Source: Cinclus cinclus
Lineage: Eukaryota; Chordata; Aves; Passeriformes; Cinclidae
Length of the DNA: 64,000 nt
Direction: 5' to 3'
Assembly: GCF_963662255.1 (NCBI RefSeq)
Contig: NW_026912175.1
Coordinates: 992,001 to 1,056,000 of the forward strand
Positions 61,001 through 64,000 of this stretch are shown one piece after another (position 1 is the first letter of the stretch; every line of letters begins with the position of its first letter). The notes under the pieces are model-generated. The model was not told the origin of the DNA. It did no database searches and saw only the letters and a program-made list of their open reading frames with translations. The position numbers were made by a program, and so were the translations under genes.

Positions 61001-62340
61001 TGATTTCAGCCTGGCCAAATACTAGCGCTGCGGAGAGCTGTCTCGCAGACAATCATGTTCCAGCATAGAAATTTGTCCTGCAATGTTCCCCCCTCTTTTC
61101 CCGCATTGTGCTGTTCTGATGAATGCCTTGAGCATGGAACGACTTAAGCCAGCAAGTATTCCTCACCGGCCACCTCTCGCTGTGCAAGAGGTATGCCGTG
61201 GACCCTTTGAACGCTGCCAAGCAAAAAGCAGAGCAGTGACCATAAAAGCGAGGAGAGAGCATGCAGGAAGCACACTAGTTCTGTCTAGTGCTTTCCGTGC
61301 AGAGAGGCGGCAAAGCTGAATGCCGTGCCAGAGCTTCACTTCTCGCTGGAGCACAGGAAGGCAAGAATGAAGAGGCAGAACACAGCCTTGGTTTCAGCAG
61401 CCTCCGGGACTGCAAAAGTTCAGCAATAGCTCTGTCAAAGCAGAACTCGGCTGAGAATGCTCTCGCAGCTTGGGCAAGTTAGGCGCAGCTGTTGACCAGC
61501 TCTGCCCGTGGCCACAGGCTGCTTCTTCCACCTTCACTGTGGCAGAGCTTTTGCGGAACAGAGAGGGCATTCTTCAAGGGCGTGTTCTCCAAGGTGCTGT
61601 GAAACAGAGCCTAGCACGCTGTCTCGCTGATCCTGGCTTTCGGCAAGCAGGCGTGCCAGACCGCCTACATTCTGCACTCTGGCAGCCTAGTTGCCAGCTT
61701 TCGGCAGCTGCTGTCCTAGCAAGGAAGCTCAGGGAGTCAAAGCCAGTGCCGGGCGGCACCTTTCTGCTTTGCCCGCCTAAGCGGCGCCACGCTCCCTCGG
61801 ATACTGTGTCCTTTCCCTCTGCACTGCGTCTGCCGAGGTGCTCTGTGCCTCTCGGAGCAGAAGGGCAAAGGACAATGTTTTCCACAGCAGGGTAGAAATG
61901 GCATTGCTAGCAGGAAAGCTAGATGCCTTGGAACTGTCCCCTTAGCCCTTGCCACTCACTTCAGGCTCGTACGCTGAGCAGAACAGCCTGCTGTTCTGAA
62001 GCTTGGCTGGCTGCCGTTCGTGCCCAGACGCGATTTCCTTCCCAAGGAGGCGAAGCGCCGTCTACTTCTCGCACCGAGCACGCTGCTCCTGGCTTTCGCT
62101 TCTGCCGCAACCATTGCGTTCTGCTTTTCTTGTCTCGCGAATGGAGACGGAAAGCTTCTCGGCTACAATCTCGCCTAGAACAACTGCGGCTACACATTAA
62201 GCTCGCCCGGAACGCCCTGCTGAAACTTGCCTTCTGGCACCACATTCGCGGGGCAGCCGTCTTTCTTCGGCCACCTGCCAAGTGGCCCCGTATCGCCGCG
62301 CTCGTTGCACTCCGCTTGTCAGATTGGCTTCCCGTGGCGC
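61001..62340 (+). repeat. Monomer M46, short
   Basis: Front V; 266G, 308C, 409A, GGGCAAG at 61472-61478, 558A, 592A, 609G, 631-632 TC; tail 1005G, 1074C, no block, singleton C at 62138. The only V-front monomer with 409A. Confidence 0.95.
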
Positions 62341-63680
62341 TGATTTCAGCCTGGCCAAATACTAGCGCTGCGGAGAGCTGTCTCGCAGACAATCATGTTC
62401 CAGCATAGAAATTTGTCCTGCAATGTTCCCCCCTCTTTTCCCGCATTGTGCTGCTCTGATGAATGCCTTGAGCATGGAACGACTTAAGCCAGCAAGTATT
62501 CCTCGCCGGCCACCTCTCGCTGTGCAAGAGGTATGCCGTGGACCCTTGGAACGCTGCCAAGCAAAAAGCAGAGCAGTGACCATAAAAGCGAGGAGAGAGC
62601 ATGCACGAAGCACACTAGTTCTGTCTAGTGCTTTCCGTGCAGAGAGGCGGCAAAGCTGAATGCCGTGCCAGAGCTTCACTTCTCGCTGGAGCACAGGAAG
62701 GCAAGAATGAAGAGGCAGAACACAGCCTTGGTTTCAGCAGCCTCCGGGACTGCAAAAGTTCAGCAATAGCTCTGTCAAAGCAGAACTCGGCTGAGAATGC
62801 TCTCGCAGCTTGGCAAAGTTAGGCGCAGCTGTTGACCAGCTCTGCCCGTGGCCACAGGCTGCTTCTTCCACCTTCACTGTGGCAGAGCTTTTGCGGAGCA
62901 GAGAGGGCATTCTTCAAGTGCGTGTTCTCCAGGGTGCTGTGAAACAGACCCTAGCACGCTGTCTCGCTGATCCTGGCTTTCGGCAAGCAGGCGTGCCAGA
63001 CCGCCTACATTCTGCACTCTGGCAGCCTAGTTGCCAGCTTTCGGCAGCTGCTGTCCTAGCAAGGAAGCTCAGGGAGTCAAAGCCAGTGCCGGGCGGCACC
63101 TTTCTGCTTTGCCCGCCTAAGCGGCGCCACGCTCCCTCGGATACTGTGTCCTTTCCCTCTGCACTGCGTCTGCCGAGGTGCTCTGTGCCTCTCGGAGCAG
63201 AAGGGCAAAGGACAATGTTTTCCACAGCAGGGTAGAAATGGCATTGCTAGCAGGAAAGCTAGATGCCTTGGAACTGTCCCCTTAGCCCTTGCCACTCACT
63301 TCAGGCTCGTACGCTGAGCAGAACAGCCTGCTGTTCTGAAGCTTGGCTGGCTGCCGTTCGTGCCCAGACGCGATTTCCTTCCCAAGGAGGCGAAGCGCCG
63401 TCTACTTCTCGCAGCGAGCACGCTGCTCCTGGCTTTCGCTTCTGCCGCAACCATTGCGTTCTGCTTTTCTTGTCTCGTGAATGGAGACGGAAAGCTTCTC
63501 GGCTACAATCTCGCCTAGAACAACTGCGGCTACACATTAAGCTCGCCCGGAACGCCCTGCTGAAACTTGCCTTCTGGCACCACATTCGCGGGGCAGCCGT
63601 CTTTCTTCGGCCACCTGCCAAGTGGCCCCGTATCGCCGCGCTCGTTGCACTCCGCTTGTCAGATTGGCTTCCCGTGGCGC
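62341..63680 (+). repeat. Monomer M47, short
   Basis: Front A2; 266C, 308C, 409A, 558G, 579T, 592G, 609C, 631-632 TC; tail 1005G, no block, 1329G. Confidence 0.95.
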
Positions 63681-64000
63681 TGATTTCAGCCTGGCCAAAT
63701 ACTAGCGCTGCGGAGAGCTGTCTCGCAGACAATCATGTTCCAGCATAGAAATTTGTCCTGCAATGTTCCCCCCTCTTTTCCCGCATTGTGCTGTTCTGAT
63801 GAATGCCTTGAGCATGGAACGACTTAAGCCAGCAAGTATTCCTCACCGGCCACCTCTCGCTGTGCAAGAGGTATGCCGTGGACCCTTTGAACGCTGCCAA
63901 GCAAAAAGCAGAGCAGTGACCATAAAAGCGAGGAGAGAGCATGCACGAAGCACACTAGTTCTGTCTAGTGCTTTCCGTGCAGAGAGGTGGCAAAGCTGAA
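63681..64000 (+). repeat. Monomer M48, first 320 bp only
   Basis: Front V; 266C, 308T. Cut by the window end, so its length class is unknown. The array continues beyond the window. Confidence 0.95.

Larger units (their letters stand above)
1..64000 (+). repeat. Satellite array, 47 complete monomers plus one partial
   Basis: The same 1.34-1.38 kb sequence recurs head to tail in one orientation from the first base to the last. Monomer starts are recognised by the invariant TGATTTCAGCCTGG and every interval is 1,379, 1,340 or one base away from these. The lengths sum exactly to 63,680, so nothing else is inserted. Most monomers differ from one another at fewer than about 20 positions. No unique flanking DNA is reached at either side, so the array is longer than the window. 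The family is not one I recognise. A long homogeneous gene-free array of this type is typical of eukaryotic heterochromatin; that placement is inference. Confidence 0.98.
35309..64000 (+). repeat. Array domain 3: M27-M48, 579T class, duplicated 12-kb block
   Basis: The variant 579T (CTTCAAGTGCG) occurs only from M27 onward, in M27, M29, M34, M36, M38, M44, M45 and M47. All six of the one-base indels in the array also lie here. The domain contains two tandem 12,176-bp nine-monomer blocks followed by M46, M47 and the partial M48. Confidence 0.85.

Noticed and set aside
1..64000. CRISPR array or bacterial repeat locus
   Set aside because: There are no short repeats with unique spacers. The repeat unit is over 1.3 kb and contiguous.
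1..64000. rDNA, tRNA, histone or other tandem gene cluster
   Set aside because: No conserved rRNA or tRNA stretch and no recognisable protein is present in the monomer on either strand.
1..64000. Transposable-element origin of the monomer
   Set aside because: I found no terminal repeats, target-site duplications, poly-A tail or reverse-transcriptase or transposase motifs. An ancient origin cannot be excluded without a database search.

Overview
The whole window is one uninterrupted tandem array of a single kilobase-scale satellite DNA. If the first base is taken as the unit start, 47 complete monomers tile 1-63680 exactly and a 48th begins at 63681 and runs off the end. There are two length classes, 1,379 bp (18 monomers, two of them 1,378) and 1,340 bp (29 monomers, two of them 1,341 and two 1,339). 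They differ by one 39-bp block. The lengths sum exactly to 63,680, so no transposon, gene, spacer or foreign insertion is hidden in the window. All monomers lie in the same orientation and differ by only a handful of substitutions.

An array this long, homogeneous and gene-free, with nested higher-order repeats, points to a eukaryotic genome and most likely to constitutive heterochromatin (pericentromeric, subtelomeric or sex-chromosome-like). GC content is in the mid-50s percent in the lines sampled. I do not recognise the satellite family and cannot name a species. I saw no CENP-B box, telomere repeat, rRNA, tRNA or transposase. The many open frames recur in every monomer on both strands and show no sign of protein-level constraint, so no coding gene is called.

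Offsets are counted from the first base of a monomer in the 1,379-bp form. The variable sites fall into linked haplotypes. Front V has 103G, 114T, 165A and 208T. Front A has 114C and 165G, in subtypes A1 (103C, 208T), A2 (103G, 208G), A3 (103C, 208G) and A* (107G, 111T).

Layout: (1) 1-25694, M1-M19, all 266C, dominated by a four-monomer higher-order repeat of 5,399 bp (long-short-short-short) at 4099-9497, 9498-14896 and 17577-22975, with shortened derivatives between and after them. (2) 25695-35308, M20-M26, all 266G and 308C, rich in long monomers with front V, built as dimers and then near-identical single-unit repeats. (3) 35309-64000, M27-M48, marked by 579T and other new variants and containing a nine-monomer block of 12,176 bp present twice in tandem (36649-48824 and 48825-61000). 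The first six monomers of the two copies are almost identical. The second copy has gained one hybrid monomer and lost another, leaving its length unchanged.

The picture is of local amplification and homogenisation by unequal exchange and conversion. Each monomer also carries a CpG-dense final third, an 18-of-20-bp palindrome and traces of older internal sub-repeats.
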